64,000 nt of DNA, from NCBI RefSeq assembly GCF_016906995.1, contig NZ_JAFBBD010000001.1, forward strand, positions 62,001-126,000, given 5' to 3'. Positions 62,063 to 64,000 of this stretch are shown piece after piece. How positions within the stretch are numbered: position 1 is the stretch's first letter; each line of letters starts with the position of its first letter. Source of the stretch: Spongiibacter marinus (GTDB lineage Bacteria; Pseudomonadota; Gammaproteobacteria; Pseudomonadales; Spongiibacteraceae). The notes under the pieces are model-generated. The model was not told the DNA's origin and did not search any database. It saw only the letters and a list, made by a program, of their open reading frames with translations. Both the position numbers and the translations under genes were made by a program.

Positions 62063-62266
62063 CTAGCCACCTTGCACGGGGGCCAGCACGTCTAGCTGAT
62101 CGCCATCGCGCAAGCGGTGCTCGCCATAGCGTGAACGCGGCACAAAATCACCGTTTACGGCAACCGCAACCTTGCCACTTTCAAAGCCCCATTCTTGAAG
62201 CAGCGCCGCCAGGGACTTCTGCTTGTCGCACAGCTTCTGCTGATTGTTCACACTGACGGCGATCAT
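62063..62266 (-). CDS. thiS: Sulfur carrier protein ThiS
   Basis: The 67-residue ubiquitin-like protein ends in Gly-Gly (APVQGG), where the thiocarboxylate forms. The beta-grasp pattern VSVNNQQKL ... VAVAVNGDFVPRSRY is clear. Its ATG overlaps the thiO stop, and thiG follows, so the sulfur donor and its user are made together. No thiF gene is present in this cluster. Confidence 0.93.
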   Translation of the reverse strand: MIAVSVNNQQKLCDKQKSLAALLQEWGFESGKVAVAVNGDFVPRSRYGEHRLRDGDQLDVLAPVQGG

Positions 62267-63339
62267 GACGCTCGGACCCGTTCACACATACCTTGATCAA
62301 ATTTTTCCAATGCCTGCTCCACGACATGAGGACTGAGCAGGTAGCCGTGACGATAGAGGCCGTTCACTACCAAACGGCCCGGCTCAGCCATGACCACCGG
62401 TAAGTTGTTTGGCATCGCCGGCCGGCAATGCGACCAGGCATGCTCTACCTCCGCTTCCGCAAAACCACTGTGCAAGCTGTACAACGCCGACAGTAGCTCC
62501 AGATGACTGCGCACTGTCACCGGCGCCATCGACTCGCTCTCGATCTCCGTGGCACCAATCACATAGCGATTATCCGGCCGTGGCGCGATGTAGAGCTTGT
62601 AGCGCGGGTGCATCAAGCGCACTGGGCGCTGTAAGTTCACCTCTGGCGCACGCAGCCACAATACCTCACCGCGCACGCCCCGCAGCCCCGCCAATTGCCC
62701 CTTGGCACCAATCCCGCGGCAGTCGACGACGCAATCAAAATCTTGCCAGCGGCCCTGCGCATACAGACGCCCCGGCTCAATGTCAGTAACGTCGACATGC
62801 TCGTGCCACTGGCCTGAAAGATCGGCGATGGCGTGATCGAGAGCACGAAGTAGCGCGCTGTTATCGAGGTAGCCCTCGTGAGGCAGGAACAAACCGTTGC
62901 GATAACGACCCGCTAACTCCGGCTCCAGTTCCGCGAGGCGCGCCGCAGAAAGTTGCTCAACATCGGCTAAATGATCGGGCACGACCGCCTGCAACTGCTG
63001 GAGAAAATGCGCCAGTGTGGACTGGTCCAGTTCGTGCGCAACGACAACACTGCCATCAACGCGGCATGTGATATCCACGCCGGTTGCTTCGCCCAGCTCA
63101 GCAATGTTCTGTGGCCACCACGCGAGAGCGCGCAAGCCCCAGTCGAAAACCTGACGCTCGGCGCTCGCCACTTCCGTGTACGGCGCCAGCATCGACGCGG
63201 CGATACGCGCCGCGCTCTGCTCGGCAGCGCGACTACCGCGTTCAAAGATACAGAGCCGGTGCCCACGCTGCAGCAACTTCCAGGCGAGCAAGCGCCCGAG
63301 CAAACCGCCACCAACAACGGCAATAGACATTGCGCTCAT
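62263..63339 (-). CDS. thiO: Glycine oxidase ThiO
   Basis: The 358-residue FAD enzyme oxidises glycine to the imine used by ThiG. It starts with the dinucleotide site SIAVVGGGLLGRLLAWKLLQRG, has GYLDNSALLRALDHA and the C-terminal VVNGLYRHGYLLSPHVVEQAL. Start is ATG 63339 or the in-frame ATG 63330. Presence of ThiO rather than the radical-SAM ThiH indicates an aerobic thiazole route. It lies between thiC and thiS with no gap of note. Confidence 0.94.
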   Translation of the reverse strand: MSAMSIAVVGGGLLGRLLAWKLLQRGHRLCIFERGSRAAEQSAARIAASMLAPYTEVASAERQVFDWGLRALAWWPQNIAELGEATGVDITCRVDGSVVVAHELDQSTLAHFLQQLQAVVPDHLADVEQLSAARLAELEPELAGRYRNGLFLPHEGYLDNSALLRALDHAIADLSGQWHEHVDVTDIEPGRLYAQGRWQDFDCVVDCRGIGAKGQLAGLRGVRGEVLWLRAPEVNLQRPVRLMHPRYKLYIAPRPDNRYVIGATEIESESMAPVTVRSHLELLSALYSLHSGFAEAEVEHAWSHCRPAMPNNLPVVMAEPGRLVVNGLYRHGYLLSPHVVEQALEKFDQGMCERVRAS

Positions 63340-63345
63340 ACGCGC

Positions 63346-64000
<655 letters not shown>

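Overview
The window is a dense, roughly 55-58% GC gammaproteobacterial chromosome segment with short intergenic gaps and many 1-10 bp gene overlaps. Two stretches follow gene orders that I recall from Pseudomonas aeruginosa: folA, thyA, lgt, TSUP permease, ptsP, rppH, HAD phosphatase; and gcvH, iron permease, iron binding protein, ubiI, ubiH, pepP, ygfB, TIGR02449, zapA, 6S RNA, fau. This order, plus a TtpC-type TonB system, a DesT/DesCB-type desaturase locus, a P450 and several oxidoreductase/TetR pairs, points to a marine member of the Pseudomonadales/Cellvibrionales group (Spongiibacter- or Zhongshania-like). That assignment is inference. No plasmid, phage, CRISPR or defence locus was seen.

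Layout. 1-2902: 3'-truncated lipoprotein with thrombospondin type 3 repeats, a Calx-beta-like segment and a neutral-ceramidase-like domain. 3.2-7.3 kb: cupin protein, TetR with a divergent old-yellow-enzyme gene, a small membrane protein resembling styrene oxide isomerase, and an outer-membrane-like protein. 7.4-12.6 kb: a six-gene energy-transduction operon (DUF3450, TtpC, ExbB, ExbD, TonB, TPR). 12.8-20.7 kb: housekeeping genes for folate/dTMP synthesis, lipoprotein maturation, PTS-Ntr and RNA decapping, ending with an isolated gcvH. 20.8-23.5 kb: iron(III) ABC permease and binding protein under a perfect Fur box. 23.5-31.1 kb: ubiquinone hydroxylases, PepP, YgfB, ZapA, 6S RNA, Fau and IlvA. 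31.2-34.9 kb: histidine kinase, double-receiver regulator and TonB-like protein, lying between ilvA and rpiA. 35-41 kb: rpiA, a low-molecular-weight phosphatase, and the S-adenosylmethionine cycle operon sahR-metK-ahcY-metF behind a 24-bp perfect palindrome. 41-44 kb: desT and divergent desC-desB separated by a tandem 12-bp repeat array. 44-50 kb: P450, LLM and SDR oxidoreductases with two TetR regulators and RNase Z. 51-56 kb: xseB-ispA-dxs (isoprenoid supply), an ELM1-family protein and ribA. 56.1-56.4 kb: a MITE-like element with 23-bp terminal inverted repeats. 56.4-64 kb: retropepsin-like protease, LysR with a divergent sterol-desaturase-family gene, then the thiamin cluster thiC(partial)-thiO-thiS-thiG-GST-thiDE.

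The main themes are envelope energisation and iron import (TonB/ExbBD/TtpC, FbpAB), lipid and isoprenoid chemistry (ceramidase-like, desaturases, P450, ispA, dxs, UbiI/UbiH) and one-carbon/methyl metabolism (folA, thyA, fau, gcvH, metF, metK, ahcY). Several local regulators sit next to recognisable operators (Fur, SahR, TetR-type palindromes, DesT repeats). I found no wholly new multi-gene system. The strongest candidates for undescribed biology are the 12-bp repeat array at the desaturase promoter, the MITE-like element, the kinase/Glu-receiver/TonB module, and the multidomain ceramidase-like lipoprotein.
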